NCBI GenBank assembly: GCA_023451825.1
Contig: JAEXYA010000023.1
Coordinates: forward strand, 1-64,000
Direction of reading: 5' to 3'
DNA: 64,000 nt
Source: Pseudomonadota bacterium
Lineage (GTDB): Bacteria; Pseudomonadota; Alphaproteobacteria; Rhizobiales; Xanthobacteraceae
Part shown: positions 1 through 8,672 of the stretch, in pieces
Position numbering within the stretch: position 1 is the first letter of the stretch
Layout of the letters: each line of letters opens with the position of its first letter
Notes under the pieces: generated by a model
The model's database searches: none
The model's input: the letters and a program-made list of their open reading frames with translations, nothing else
Told to the model about the DNA's origin: nothing
Program-made: the position numbers and the translations under genes

Positions 1-906
1 CGCCAGGAAGGTGGTCGCACCATTATCACCGAGCCGGGCCGCATCATCGTGCAGGATCCGAGCGGGCAGTCGTTCATCCGCCATAACGAAGTCGATCGCT
101 TCCGCTATGGCGCGCGCGACATCCGCACCCAGCGCGTCGGCAACGAGGATCGCACCATCGTCGTGCGGCCGGATGGCTCGCAGATCATCACGGTGGTCGG
201 CAGCGACGGTCAGTTGATGCGCCGTATCCGCCGAGATCGCGATGGTCGCGAGATCATCATCATCGACAACTCGTTCGATGGTCCCCGCGGTGGTCCGCGT
301 GGTGCGCGCGGCTTCTATGTCGATCTGCCGCCTCCGATGATCCGCATCCCGCGGAATCGCTACATCGTCGATTACGATCAGGCCTCGCCGGATCTCGTCT
401 ACGATACGCTGATCGCCCCGCCGGTGGATCGCATCGAACGCCGCTACACGCTCGATGAGGTTCGCTACAGCCCGTCGGTGCGCCAGCGCATGCCGTCGAT
501 CGATCTCGACAGCATCAATTTCGAAACGGGGTCGTGGGAGATTTCGCCCGATCAGGCGTCGAAGTTGCAGGTGATCGCGGATGGTCTCAATCGCGCCATC
601 TCGCGCAATCCGCGCGCGGTGTTCCTGATCGAAGGCCACACCGACGCGGTCGGCTCCGATGTCGACAATCTGTCGCTATCGGATCGTCGTGCGCAGTCGG
701 CGGCGGAATTGCTCACCCAGCAATTCCAGGTGCCGGCGGAGAACCTCACGTCGCAAGGCTATGGCGAGCAGTATCTGAAGATCCAGACCGACGCTGCCGA
801 ACGCCAGAACCGCCGCGTGACCGTGCGTAACATCACGCCGCTGCTCAATGGCGGCCAGGCCTCGTTGCCGCCGCCGCCTCCGGGCACGGCGCCGCCGCGT
901 CGCTAA
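1..906 (+). CDS. OmpA-family outer-membrane/peptidoglycan-binding protein, 5' end outside window
   Basis: The frame is open from the first base, so the start is outside the window; 301 residues are visible. The N-terminal part is rich in Arg, Asp, Ile and Val and has loose repeats of the form 'DG.x.II.V', suggesting a beta-rich repetitive region. The last ~110 residues form an OmpA C-terminal domain (peptidoglycan binding), with IEGHTDAVG, LSDRRAQSA and a closing RQNRRVTV. The tail is Pro-rich. The role inferred from the family is anchoring the outer membrane to peptidoglycan. The N-terminal region is not a classical OmpA beta-barrel and its function is unclear. A strong hairpin follows the stop. 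Confidence 0.85.
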   Translation, partial: RQEGGRTIITEPGRIIVQDPSGQSFIRHNEVDRFRYGARDIRTQRVGNEDRTIVVRPDGSQIITVVGSDGQLMRRIRRDRDGREIIIIDNSFDGPRGGPRGARGFYVDLPPPMIRIPRNRYIVDYDQASPDLVYDTLIAPPVDRIERRYTLDEVRYSPSVRQRMPSIDLDSINFETGSWEISPDQASKLQVIADGLNRAISRNPRAVFLIEGHTDAVGSDVDNLSLSDRRAQSAAELLTQQFQVPAENLTSQGYGEQYLKIQTDAAERQNRRVTVRNITPLLNGGQASLPPPPPGTAPPRR

Positions 907-923
907 CCGACTAAGAGAATACC

Positions 924-955
924 AACGGCCGGGAGCGATCCCGGCCGTTGCGTTT
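924..955 (+). terminator. Rho-independent terminator after the OmpA-family gene
   Basis: A perfect 11-bp inverted repeat (924-934 with 939-949) with a GCGA loop lies 18 bp after the stop and is followed by a short T run (952-955). Confidence 0.75.
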
Positions 956-1092
956 AGGGCGATGTCAACTCGCTGTGACGTGACGCTCGAAGGCCAGCCG
1001 CGTCACATTGCCCGCATATGAAACTGGCACTGAAACCAAACGTAATTGCCAAAGCCGCGTGAGGCGGCCCAGCAGAATTTGAGGAGAAGCCC

Positions 1093-1842
1093 ATGTCATC
1101 GATGTCCCGACGCCACCTGATGTTCGCTGCGACCGGCATGGCTGCGGCCATTGCTGCACCGCGTCTCGCTTTTGCCCAGGCCGCTGCGCCTGCCGCGACG
1201 CCCGCTGCGGGCACCGCACCCTTCATCCTGCCGCCGCTGACCTATCCGGTGAATGCGCTGGAGCCGCATATCGATGCCAAGACGATGGAGATCCATCACG
1301 GCAAGCATCACTCCACCTATGTCGCCAACATGAACACCTTCGCCAAGGACACGCCGATGCTCGGCGAGAAGCCGCTGGTGGAGGTGCTCGGCAATCTCAA
1401 CAGCGTGCCGGAAGCGATCCGCACCGGCGTGCGCAACAATCTCGGCGGCCACGCGAACCATACGATGTTCTGGCAGATCATGGGGCCGAATGGCGGCAAA
1501 CCATCGGGCGAGGTGCTCGCCGCGATCGACCGCGATCTCGGCGGCCTGGAGAAATTCCAGACCGATTTCAACGCCGCTGGCGGCCGTCAATTCGGCTCGG
1601 GCTGGGTGTTCGTGGTGGTCGACAAGGCCGGCAAGCTGTCCATCGAGACGCGTCCGAACCAGGACAATCCGATCATGGACGGCAAGCGCGCGCTGATGGG
1701 CAACGACGTGTGGGAGCACGCGTATTACCTCACCTATCAGAACCGCCGCCCGGATTATCTGAAGGCATGGTGGAATACGGTGAACTGGACCAAGATCGGC
1801 GAGCGCTATGCCGCCGCGAAGGCCGGCACGCTGGCGGTGTGA
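1093..1842 (+). CDS. Exported Fe/Mn superoxide dismutase
   Basis: A 249-residue protein. The SRRHLMF motif followed by a hydrophobic Ala-rich stretch and AFA-QA looks like a Tat or Sec leader cleaved near residue 28, so the enzyme probably acts in the periplasm. Metal-ligand motifs of the Fe/Mn family are all visible: IHHGKHHSTYV, HANHTMFW, GSGWVFVV and DVWEHAYYL. It converts superoxide to peroxide and oxygen. A GAGGAG ribosome-binding site at 1081-1086, six bases before ATG 1093, fixes the start. Cytoplasmic SodB lacks the leader; the family is clear, but Fe versus Mn preference cannot be decided here. Confidence 0.93.
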   Translation: MSSMSRRHLMFAATGMAAAIAAPRLAFAQAAAPAATPAAGTAPFILPPLTYPVNALEPHIDAKTMEIHHGKHHSTYVANMNTFAKDTPMLGEKPLVEVLGNLNSVPEAIRTGVRNNLGGHANHTMFWQIMGPNGGKPSGEVLAAIDRDLGGLEKFQTDFNAAGGRQFGSGWVFVVVDKAGKLSIETRPNQDNPIMDGKRALMGNDVWEHAYYLTYQNRRPDYLKAWWNTVNWTKIGERYAAAKAGTLAV

Positions 1843-1900
1843 TGCTTCCTTCTCCCCGCTCTGCGCGGGACACTCATGGATGAGGATAGTGCTCGGCCTG

Positions 1901-2014
1901 CATGGTTCGAGACGCCCGCTACGCGGGCTCCTCACCATGAGGGTCTTCTACAGCGACACACTCATCCCTCATCCTGAGGAGCGGCCCTCTTAGGCCGCGT
2001 CTCCCAGCGAATGG
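1901..2014. repeat. Palindromic intergenic repeat, family A, copy 1
   Basis: This copy combines the modules CATGGTTCGAGACGC, CTCCTCACCATGAGG and CCTCATCCTGAGGAGC, also found at 5903, 8673 and 34364. The two halves are in the opposite order to the other copies, which suggests two adjacent half-elements or an inversion. It lies between convergent SOD and TetR genes and could also act as a terminator. Confidence 0.8.
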
Positions 2015-2054
2015 CAAAGCCATTCGCAAGGGATGGCCCCAAGCTTTGTCGCAA

Positions 2055-2648
2055 TCAAATGCGAACTCCAGAGCGTCGCGTCGGCTTTGCCGCACTCACC
2101 AGCTGATGCGCTGCCAGCCCTGCCGCTTCCATGTAGGCGGGATCCCTGTGCAGCAGCACGGTCGCGAATGAGCCGTCGAGCAGCAGCGCGACGTGCCGCG
2201 CAAGCAACGGCGCATCCAAAAATTTTGCTGCCTCAAATTCCGCCTGCAGCCACGCCTCAAATTTCTTCTTGTGCGCAGCGCCGATCTTGATTGCGGGATG
2301 GCCAGGCATGTTGGCCAGCTCGGCCGATGTTCGCAGAAAGCCGCAGCCGCGCCATTTCGGATGCCGCGCCGCGCGGGCGAGATTGTCGAAGATAGCTTGC
2401 ACCTTCGCGGCCAGCCCGCCTTTGGCCTCGTCGAACCACCGCTTGAACAATGCGAGATTCGGCTGGTCGCGCCCTTCGAGATAGGCGGCGATGAGGTCGT
2501 CCTTGCTCTTGAAGTGATCATACAGCGTCCGCTTGGTGACGCCGGCCTTTTCAGCGACGGCGTCGACACTGACGCCGCGGATGCCCTCGTCATAGAACAG
2601 CTTGTTGGCGGCCGCGATGATGCGGTCCCTGGTCGGTTTGGCGGTCAT
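2055..2648 (-). CDS. TetR-family transcriptional repressor
   Basis: A 197-residue protein. An N-terminal TetR helix-turn-helix is visible in residues 1-50 (IIAAANKLFYDEGIRG, then VAEKAGVTKRTLYDHFKSK). The C-terminal ligand domain is generic. ATG 2648 is preferred over a longer reading frame because the family HTH begins right after it. The gene is divergent from the enoyl-CoA hydratase gene with only 84 bp between starts, and an inverted repeat lies in that gap. The likely role is autorepression and control of the hydratase in response to an acyl or aromatic ligand; the ligand is unknown. Confidence 0.88.
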   Translation of the reverse strand: MTAKPTRDRIIAAANKLFYDEGIRGVSVDAVAEKAGVTKRTLYDHFKSKDDLIAAYLEGRDQPNLALFKRWFDEAKGGLAAKVQAIFDNLARAARHPKWRGCGFLRTSAELANMPGHPAIKIGAAHKKKFEAWLQAEFEAAKFLDAPLLARHVALLLDGSFATVLLHRDPAYMEAAGLAAHQLVSAAKPTRRSGVRI

Positions 2649-2655
2649 GGCCGGA

Positions 2656-2679
2656 TGTATACTGCCTAGTGAATATACA
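2656..2679. promoter_or_regulatory. Candidate TetR operator between tetR and enoyl-CoA hydratase
   Basis: A 24-bp imperfect inverted repeat with outer arms TGTATA and TATACA; 9 of 12 positions are symmetric. It starts 7 bp upstream of the tetR ATG and lies 53 bp upstream of the hydratase ATG, a typical position for a shared divergent operator. Confidence 0.6.
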
Positions 2680-2732
2680 CGATGCGCCAAGCTTCTTACG
2701 GTCGCAGGCAGATCGCAAGACCGGAGCTTGAT

Positions 2733-3524
2733 ATGACCGAATTCGTGACCATGCGCGTCGATCAGGGTATCGCGCTGCTGACGCTCAACCGTCCTGATCA
2801 GCTCAATGCGTTGAACTACGCGCTGATCGACCGCCTGATGGCGCTGCTCGACCAGATCGAACTCGCGGACGATATTCGTGCCGTGATCCTCACAGGCGCG
2901 GGCGAGCGGGCATTTTCCGCTGGCGCGGATATTCGGGAGTTCAGGGAAAGCGTGAAGCGGGGACCGTCGGAAGCGCTGCGCCGCTTTGTTCGTCGCGGGC
3001 AGGCGATGACGGCGCGGCTGGAGGCGTTTCCCAAGCCGGTCATTGCCGCCATCAACGGCCTCGCTTATGGCGGCGGCTGCGAGATCACCGAAGCCGTGCA
3101 TCTGGCGGTGGCCAGCGAGCGGGCTTCATTTGCGAAGCCGGAGATCAAACTCGGCATGCCGCCGACCTTCGGCGGCACCCAGCGCCTGCCGCGGCTCGCT
3201 GGCCGCAAGCGCGGGCTTGAACTGCTGCTGACCGGCGACAGTTTCTCGCCGGCCCATGCGTTGCAGATTGGTCTCGTCAATGCAGTGGTGCCGCATGAGC
3301 AGTTGCTGCCGGCAGCGCATGATCTGGCGCAGCGCATCCTGCGTCACTCACCGCTCGCCGTGACCAGCGTTATCACGGCAGTGACACGCGGGATCAATCT
3401 GTCGATCGGCGAGGGGCTTGAAGTCGAGTGCGAGCAATTCGCGCGGATGGCGCCAACGCATGATCTCGGCGAAGGCCTCGATGCGTGGGTGGGCCGTCGC
3501 GCGCCGGTTTTTGAGGGGCGGTGA
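2733..3524 (+). CDS. Enoyl-CoA hydratase/isomerase (crotonase family)
   Basis: A 263-residue crotonase-fold enzyme. The oxyanion-hole segments AFSAGADIREF and GLAYGGGCEITEA are present, as are both Glu residues expected of a true hydratase (GGGCE and KPEIKLG), followed by GGTQRLPRLAG. It would hydrate trans-2-enoyl-CoA in beta-oxidation or aromatic-acid catabolism. ATG 2733 is chosen because GGAG lies eight bases upstream and the family begins near MTEFVTMRV; an in-frame ATG at 2682 adds 17 non-conserved residues and would overlap the probable operator region. The stop abuts that of the convergent yciB. Regulation by the divergent TetR is likely. Confidence 0.9.
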   Translation: MTEFVTMRVDQGIALLTLNRPDQLNALNYALIDRLMALLDQIELADDIRAVILTGAGERAFSAGADIREFRESVKRGPSEALRRFVRRGQAMTARLEAFPKPVIAAINGLAYGGGCEITEAVHLAVASERASFAKPEIKLGMPPTFGGTQRLPRLAGRKRGLELLLTGDSFSPAHALQIGLVNAVVPHEQLLPAAHDLAQRILRHSPLAVTSVITAVTRGINLSIGEGLEVECEQFARMAPTHDLGEGLDAWVGRRAPVFEGR

Positions 3525-4139
3525 TTACTTCGTCACGTCGCCGGCGTCGCGCTCGCTCTCCGCAAGCGTGGCCGGCTCGACGCTGTAGCGCTTGATCAAC
3601 GGCATCTGGGCGACGGCAAAAGCCATGGTCAGCGGGATCACGCCAAAAGCCTTGAAGGTCACCCAGAAATCGGTGCTCTGCGTGCGCCAGATCGCTTCGT
3701 TGATCACGGCCATGGCTGCAAAAAACAGCGTCCAGCGCAGCGTCAGCGCGCGCCAGCCTTCCGGTGTCAGGTTGAACACCTGATCGAACATGATGGCGAT
3801 GAAGGAGCGACCGAACAGGAGGCCGCCGCCGAGCACCACGGCGAATAGGCCATAGATGATGGTGGGCTTGACCTTGATGAAGGTCTCGTCATGCAGCCAC
3901 AGCGTCAGCCCGCCGAACACCAGCACGACGAAGGCCGTGACGATCGCCATGATCGGCACATGCTTCACGACCACATAGGACGCGATCATCGCGACGACGA
4001 TCGCCACCATGAAGGCGCCGGTGGCGGCGAACAGGCCGAATTTCGAATTGGCCACGAAGAAGATGATCAGCGGTCCGAGCTCGGTGGCGAGCTTGAACAG
4101 CGGATGCGGTTGCTTCTTGTCGATGATGTCGCCGCTCAT
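3525..4139 (-). CDS. yciB: Inner-membrane septation protein YciB/IspZ
   Basis: A 204-residue hydrophobic protein with about five membrane segments. The N-terminus contains HPLFKLATELGPLIIFF, and ELGPL-x-IFF is a hallmark of the YciB/IspZ family, as is the later motif NEAIWR. Members sit in the inner membrane and are linked to cell-envelope growth and septation. It begins five bases after the ftsY stop, so the two are probably co-transcribed. The C-terminus is a charged cytoplasmic tail. Confidence 0.92.
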   Translation of the reverse strand: MSGDIIDKKQPHPLFKLATELGPLIIFFVANSKFGLFAATGAFMVAIVVAMIASYVVVKHVPIMAIVTAFVVLVFGGLTLWLHDETFIKVKPTIIYGLFAVVLGGGLLFGRSFIAIMFDQVFNLTPEGWRALTLRWTLFFAAMAVINEAIWRTQSTDFWVTFKAFGVIPLTMAFAVAQMPLIKRYSVEPATLAESERDAGDVTK

Positions 4140-4144
4140 GGTCT

Positions 4145-5089
4145 TCAGCTTTCGATTCCTGCAACGGCCTTCGCAAAATCGCTCGCCGTGAATGGCGCGA
4201 GATCGTCGATGCCTTCGCCGACGCCGATGAAATGCACCGGCAGTTTGTATTTTTCCGACAGAGCGACGAGGATGCCGCCGCGAGCGGTGCCGTCGAGCTT
4301 GGTCATCACCAGGCCGGTGACGCCAGCCGTACGATGAAACGCCTCGACCTGCGACAGCGCGTTTTGTCCCACCGTGGCATCGAGCACCAGCAGCACGGCA
4401 TGCGGTGCGGTTGCGTCCACTTTCCTGATGACGCGGACAACCTTTTCGAGCTCGTTCATCAGCTCGGCCTTGTTCTGCAGCCGGCCGGCGGTATCGATCA
4501 GCAGCACGTCGCGATTGTCGTCGCGGGCGGCGGTGACGGCGGAGAAAGCAAGGCTTGCGGAGTCCGAGCCTTGCGTTCCGGCAATGACCGGCACCTTGTT
4601 GCGCTCGCCCCAAACCTTCAGCTGCTCGATGGCCGCAGCGCGAAACGTGTCGCCCGCGGCAAGCATCACCTTGCGGCCTTCAGCCGTGAGCTTCGAGGCT
4701 AGCTTGCCGATGGTGGTGGTCTTGCCGGAACCGTTGACGCCGACGACCAGCAGGACGAACGGCTTGTGCGAGGTATCGATCTCGAGTGGCTTGGCGACCG
4801 GCGCCAGCACCTTCTCGACTTCGGCGGCCACCACGGCCTTCACCTCATCGGCGGAGATCGCCTTGTCGAAGCGGCCCTGGCCGACCGCCTTGGCGATCCG
4901 CGCGGCTACGTCGGAGCCGAGATCGGCGCGCAGCAGCACGTCCTCGATATCCTCGAGCATCGCGCGGTCGAGCTTGCGCTTGGTGACGAGGTCGGCGACC
5001 GCCGAGCCGATCGAGCTCGAGGTGCGCTTCAGGCCGTCGGAGAGCCGTCGCCACCAGCTCTGTTTTGGCGTTTGGGGAGTGTCGCTCAT
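4145..5089 (-). CDS. ftsY: Signal recognition particle receptor FtsY
   Basis: A 314-residue SRP GTPase that docks ribosome-nascent-chain/SRP complexes at the inner membrane. The N domain (residues ~20-105) is followed by the G domain with GVNGSGKTTTIGKL (117-130), DTFRAAAIEQLK, the G3 motif DTAGRLQNKAELM and the G4 motif TKLDGTARGG. The N-terminus has only a short amphipathic WWRRLSDGLKR stretch and no long acidic A domain, as is common in alphaproteobacteria. yciB follows directly on the same strand. Confidence 0.97.
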   Translation of the reverse strand: MSDTPQTPKQSWWRRLSDGLKRTSSSIGSAVADLVTKRKLDRAMLEDIEDVLLRADLGSDVAARIAKAVGQGRFDKAISADEVKAVVAAEVEKVLAPVAKPLEIDTSHKPFVLLVVGVNGSGKTTTIGKLASKLTAEGRKVMLAAGDTFRAAAIEQLKVWGERNKVPVIAGTQGSDSASLAFSAVTAARDDNRDVLLIDTAGRLQNKAELMNELEKVVRVIRKVDATAPHAVLLVLDATVGQNALSQVEAFHRTAGVTGLVMTKLDGTARGGILVALSEKYKLPVHFIGVGEGIDDLAPFTASDFAKAVAGIES

Positions 5090-5117
5090 GTCGGGGGTGT
5101 GTTAGCCGTTTCGCGCC

Positions 5118-5879
5118 ATGAATCAAAGTAACAGCGATGAAAGTGACGTCGACGCCCTGCTGGTTGCGGTCGTCGAGCCCGCCCTTGTTGGCGATCTGAC
5201 CGAGCAAGACATCCTGTCGCGGGTGCTGCACCGGGATGGATTGATGCTGGTGATCGACAAGCCGGCCGGTTTGCCCGTGCATCGTGGCCCCAAAGGTGGG
5301 TCGAATTTGGAGAATTCCTTCAAGTTCCTGCAATATGGCCTGCCGCGTGCGCCGGTGCTTGCGCATCGGCTCGATCGCGACACGTCGGGCTGCCTGGTGC
5401 TGGGCCGGCATCGCAAGGCCACGGCCTCGCTGGGGCTGCTGTTCAAGCACAGCCGCATCTCCAAGACCTATTGGGCGGTGGTGGAAGGTGGGCCAGAGGC
5501 CGACGAGGGCGTGATCGACATGGCGCTCGGGCGGCTCAATGCGCAGCGCGGCTGGTGGATGAAGCCTGATCCGGAAGGGCTGCCGTCAGTCTCGAATTTC
5601 AAGGTGCTGGGCCGCGGCGATGGCATGGCCTGGCTGGCGCTGGAGCCGGTCACCGGCCGCACGCATCAGCTGCGCGTGCATACGTCGGCCTCGGGCTATC
5701 CGATCGTCGGCGACAATATCTACGGCAACGGGCCAAGGTTTGGCGAGCCGACCCTGCATCTGCATGCGCGAGAGATCGTGATCCCGATCTCGAAGAACAA
5801 GGATCCGGTGCGGGTGACAGCACCGGTGCCGCCGCATCTGCAACAGCGGATGCGGGCTTGTGGGTGGAATGGGGAGTAA
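5118..5879 (+). CDS. RluA-family RNA pseudouridine synthase
   Basis: A 253-residue protein with the RluA catalytic motif HRLDRDTSG (residues 83-91; Asp86 is the catalytic residue), VIDKPAGLPVH upstream and the typical GRTHQLRVH motif. No S4 domain is visible at the N-terminus, so it is closer to the stand-alone RluA/TruC type than to RluC/RluD. It isomerises specific uridines in rRNA or tRNA; the target site cannot be assigned. The gene is divergent from ftsY with 28 bp between starts. Confidence 0.92.
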   Translation: MNQSNSDESDVDALLVAVVEPALVGDLTEQDILSRVLHRDGLMLVIDKPAGLPVHRGPKGGSNLENSFKFLQYGLPRAPVLAHRLDRDTSGCLVLGRHRKATASLGLLFKHSRISKTYWAVVEGGPEADEGVIDMALGRLNAQRGWWMKPDPEGLPSVSNFKVLGRGDGMAWLALEPVTGRTHQLRVHTSASGYPIVGDNIYGNGPRFGEPTLHLHAREIVIPISKNKDPVRVTAPVPPHLQQRMRACGWNGE

Positions 5880-5902
5880 GGAGCTTTCTCCTCTAACTCC
5901 GC

Positions 5903-6010
5903 CCTCATCCTGAGGAGCACGCCAATTGGCGCGCGTCTCGAAGGATGGCAGTGGAGCTCCTCATCTCATGGTTCGAGACGCGCGCAAGTGCGCGCCTCCT
6001 CACCATGAGG
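5903..6010. repeat. Palindromic intergenic repeat, family A, copy 2
   Basis: A two-armed element: CCTCATCCTGAGGAGC ... GCGTCTCGAAGGATGG, spacer, CATGGTTCGAGACGC ... CTCCTCACCATGAGG. The ends are imperfect inverted repeats. It lies between convergent rluA-type and fabB genes and may terminate both transcripts. Confidence 0.85.
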
Positions 6011-6018
6011 GGCTGGAG

Positions 6019-7245
6019 TTACGCATCCAGCCGCTTGAACACCAGCGTGGCATTCGTCCCGCCGAAGCCGAACGAGTTCGACAGCACGGCGCCGAGCTTG
6101 GCGTTGTCGATGCGCTTGCGCACGATCGGCATGTCGGCGAACACCGGATCGAGTTCGGTGATGTTCGCGCTTTCGCAGATGAAGCCGTTCTGCATCATCA
6201 GCAGCGAATAGATCGCTTCCTGCACGCCGGTGGCGCCGAGCGAGTGGCCGGTGAGGGCCTTGGTCGCCGAGATCGGCGGGCACTTGTCGCCAACGCCGAA
6301 CACGTTGCGGATCGCCTGCATTTCCGGCGGATCGCCGGCCGGTGTCGAAGTCGCATGCGGGTTGATGTAATCGATCTTGATGCCGCCGGTGGTGGCCAGC
6401 GCCATCTTCATGCAGCGCTCGGCGCCTTCGCCCGACGGAGCGACCATGTCGTAGCCGTCCGAGGTCGCGCCATAGCCGACGATCTCGCCATAGATCTTGG
6501 CGCCGCGCGCTTTGGCGTGTTCGAGCTCTTCGATCACCAGCACACCAGCCCCGCCGGCGATGACAAAGCCGTCGCGATTGACGTCATAGGGACGCGAAGC
6601 AGTGGCGGGTGTGTCGTTATACTTCGACGACATCGCGCCCATGGCGTCGAACAGCACCGACAGCGACCAGTCGAGTTCTTCGCAGCCGCCGGCGAATACG
6701 ACGTCCTGCTTGCCCCACTGGATCATTTCATAGGCGTTGCCGATGCAATGATTCGATGTCGCGCAGGCCGAGGAGATCGAATAGTTCACGCCCTTGATCT
6801 TGAACCATGTCGCAAGCGTCGCAGATGCCGTCGACGACATCGCCTTCGGCACCGCGAACGGGCCAACGCGCTTCGGGCCCTTGCTGCGGGTGATATCGGC
6901 GCTGTCGACGATGGTGCGGGCGCTTGGTCCGCCCGAGCCCATGATGATGCCGGTGCGTTCGTTGGAGACTTCTTCGGGCGACAGGCCGGAGTCCTGGATC
7001 GCCTGCTCCATCGCGATATGATTCCACGCGGCGCCTTCACCGAGGAAGCGCATCGCGCGGCGATCGACCACGTCGGCAGGATTGATGGTCGGCGCGCCCT
7101 GCACCTGCGAGCGGAAGCCCAGCTCTGCGTGCTTCTCGGCGCGTGTAATGCCGGACTTGGCCTCATGGAGGCTCGCAAGCACTTCCTGAGTGTTGTTTCC
7201 GATGGATGAGACAATGCCCATCCCGGTGACGACAACCCGTCTCAT
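6019..7245 (-). CDS. fabB: Beta-ketoacyl-ACP synthase I
   Basis: A 408-residue thiolase-fold condensing enzyme of fatty-acid elongation. The active-site Cys is in SSACATSNHC (Cys161), with catalytic His in NPHATSTPAGD and KALTGHSLGA, and the C-terminal glycine loop NSFGFGGTNA is intact. The gene lies 76 bp downstream of fabA on the same strand, the classical fabA-fabB pair for the anaerobic unsaturated fatty-acid pathway, which favours FabB over FabF. I recall fabI following in related genomes; here a repeat and a convergent gene follow instead. Confidence 0.95.
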   Translation of the reverse strand: MRRVVVTGMGIVSSIGNNTQEVLASLHEAKSGITRAEKHAELGFRSQVQGAPTINPADVVDRRAMRFLGEGAAWNHIAMEQAIQDSGLSPEEVSNERTGIIMGSGGPSARTIVDSADITRSKGPKRVGPFAVPKAMSSTASATLATWFKIKGVNYSISSACATSNHCIGNAYEMIQWGKQDVVFAGGCEELDWSLSVLFDAMGAMSSKYNDTPATASRPYDVNRDGFVIAGGAGVLVIEELEHAKARGAKIYGEIVGYGATSDGYDMVAPSGEGAERCMKMALATTGGIKIDYINPHATSTPAGDPPEMQAIRNVFGVGDKCPPISATKALTGHSLGATGVQEAIYSLLMMQNGFICESANITELDPVFADMPIVRKRIDNAKLGAVLSNSFGFGGTNATLVFKRLDA

Positions 7246-7321
7246 GATCGTCTCGCCCTTTAACTTCGTGTTGTGGACCTGGCGGTGTCCCCCTCGGAAA
7301 CCGCCGTCGAGATGCAGTGGC

Positions 7322-7858
7322 TTAGGCTGCCGGCTGCGTTGGGGTGGTGTCCTGCTTGAACAGGCCGACCTTCAAATCCTTTGCCCGATAGATAATCTCG
7401 CCATCGGCGGAAAGCGAGCCATCGGCAATGCCGAGCCACAGTTTCGAACGCATCACGCGCTTCACGTCGATCGTATAGACGACCTTTTTGACGTTGGTCA
7501 GAACCTGACCGGAAAACTTGAGATCGCCGAGGCCGAGCGCACGGCCGGGACCGATACCGCCGGACCAGCCGAGAAAAAAGCCGACCATCTGCCACATGGC
7601 GTCGAGGCCAAGGCAGCCTGGCATCACCGGGTCGTTCTTGAAGTGGCAGGCGAAGAACCAGAGGTCCGGATTGACGTCGAGTTCAGCCTGGATGAGGCCC
7701 TTGCCGTATTCGCCGCCGGTATCATTGATTTCAGTGATGCGGTCGAACATCAACATCGGCGGGAGAGGAAGCTGGGCATTGCCCGGTCCGAACAGCTCAC
7801 CGCGGCCACAGGCCAGCAAATCTTCGTAGGTGTAGCTGTTCTTTTTGTCCTGAAGCAT
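7322..7858 (-). CDS. fabA: 3-hydroxydecanoyl-ACP dehydratase/isomerase
   Basis: A 178-residue protein nearly collinear with E. coli FabA. The catalytic His72 is in ACHFKNDPVMPGC and Asp86 in LGLDAMWQ. It dehydrates 3-hydroxydecanoyl-ACP and isomerises the product to cis-3-decenoyl-ACP, the branch point to unsaturated fatty acids. ATG 7858 fits the family N-terminus (SYTYEDLLACGRGELF follows); an in-frame TTG at 7888 would add ten residues. Neither has a good ribosome-binding site. It is divergent from irr, across a gap of about 310 bp that holds the irr promoter. Confidence 0.96.
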   Translation of the reverse strand: MLQDKKNSYTYEDLLACGRGELFGPGNAQLPLPPMLMFDRITEINDTGGEYGKGLIQAELDVNPDLWFFACHFKNDPVMPGCLGLDAMWQMVGFFLGWSGGIGPGRALGLGDLKFSGQVLTNVKKVVYTIDVKRVMRSKLWLGIADGSLSADGEIIYRAKDLKVGLFKQDTTPTQPAA

Positions 7859-8083
7859 ACCGGGCTTTCTGGGTCCACTGCTGTCCAAGGGCTGACTTTA
7901 ACCAAGAGAGCCCATATAGAATTGTTCCAAATGACGCGGGAACCTGTCCCGGTTCGGGGCTCTCTATCATACGCTCATAAGGCGGCAAAGCGGCGTATCA
8001 CCCGCTTTTAACGGCATATTTCGGTTTCGCCGGGCTGTTGCAGTGCACGGTTCCCTTGTGCAGGGCTTCTAGTTGCGAAAATC

Positions 8084-8112
8084 TTGCATCTGGAGCCCTT
8101 CCTTTTTATATT
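8084..8112 (+). promoter_or_regulatory. Sigma-70 type promoter of irr
   Basis: TTGCAT (8084-8089), a 17-bp spacer and TATATT (8107-8112) lie 56 bp upstream of the irr ATG. The rest of the fabA-irr gap (about 310 bp) is AT-richer than its surroundings. No convincing Irr/ICE or RirA box could be confirmed by eye. Confidence 0.6.
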
Positions 8113-8167
8113 ATTGAGGAATTTTCCAGTAGAATTGCGTGGAAGTGACAGGATTACTGACGTGGAT

Positions 8168-8650
8168 ATGAGCGACAGCATTATGGACGACGCAACCGCG
8201 GTTGCCGAAATCAATCATGGCCGCCAGCCGGCCCTGACTGGTTGCCCGTGGCATGACGTCAACGAAATGCTGCAGTCGGTCGGCCTACGTCCCACCCGTC
8301 AGCGCATGGCGCTGGGTTGGCTGCTGTTCGGCAAGGGCGCGCGCCATCTCACTGCTGAAATGCTCTATGAGGAAGCCACTCTGGCCAAGGTGCCGGTGTC
8401 GTTGGCGACCGTCTACAATACGCTGAACCAGCTCACGGATTCCGGTCTGCTCCGCCAGGTCAGCGTCGATGGTACGAAGACTTATTTCGATACCAACGTG
8501 ACCACGCATCATCATTATTACTTCGAGAACAATCACGAGCTGGTCGATATCCCGAACCAGAACCTCGTTCTGACCAAGATGCCGGACGTTCCGGAAGGTT
8601 TTGAGATCAGCCGTATCGACATGGTCGTGCGTTTGCGCAAGAAGCGCTGA
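8168..8650 (+). CDS. irr: Iron response regulator Irr (Fur superfamily)
   Basis: A 160-residue regulator of iron and heme genes. The heme-regulatory motif GCPWHD (Cys26-Pro27) sits near the N-terminus, where in Bradyrhizobium Irr it mediates heme-dependent degradation. The winged-helix DNA-binding domain spans ~35-95 (RPTRQRMALG, SLATVYNTLNQL). The second heme-binding His cluster is at 114-116 (THHHYYFENNHELVDIP). ATG 8168 gives the known family length. The next gene is separated by a palindromic repeat, so irr is probably monocistronic. Proximity to fabA is shared with other Bradyrhizobium relatives, from memory. Confidence 0.96.
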   Translation: MSDSIMDDATAVAEINHGRQPALTGCPWHDVNEMLQSVGLRPTRQRMALGWLLFGKGARHLTAEMLYEEATLAKVPVSLATVYNTLNQLTDSGLLRQVSVDGTKTYFDTNVTTHHHYYFENNHELVDIPNQNLVLTKMPDVPEGFEISRIDMVVRLRKKR

Positions 8651-8672
8651 GGTCTATCTCCGCAAACTCTGC

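Noticed and set aside
2649..3101. N-terminal extension of the TetR gene
   Set aside because: The extension is antisense to the hydratase gene and covers the operator; TetR homology starts at ATG 2648.
5926..7209. Long plus-strand open frame antisense to fabB (427 codons)
   Set aside because: His/Arg-rich translation with no motif, fully inside fabB.
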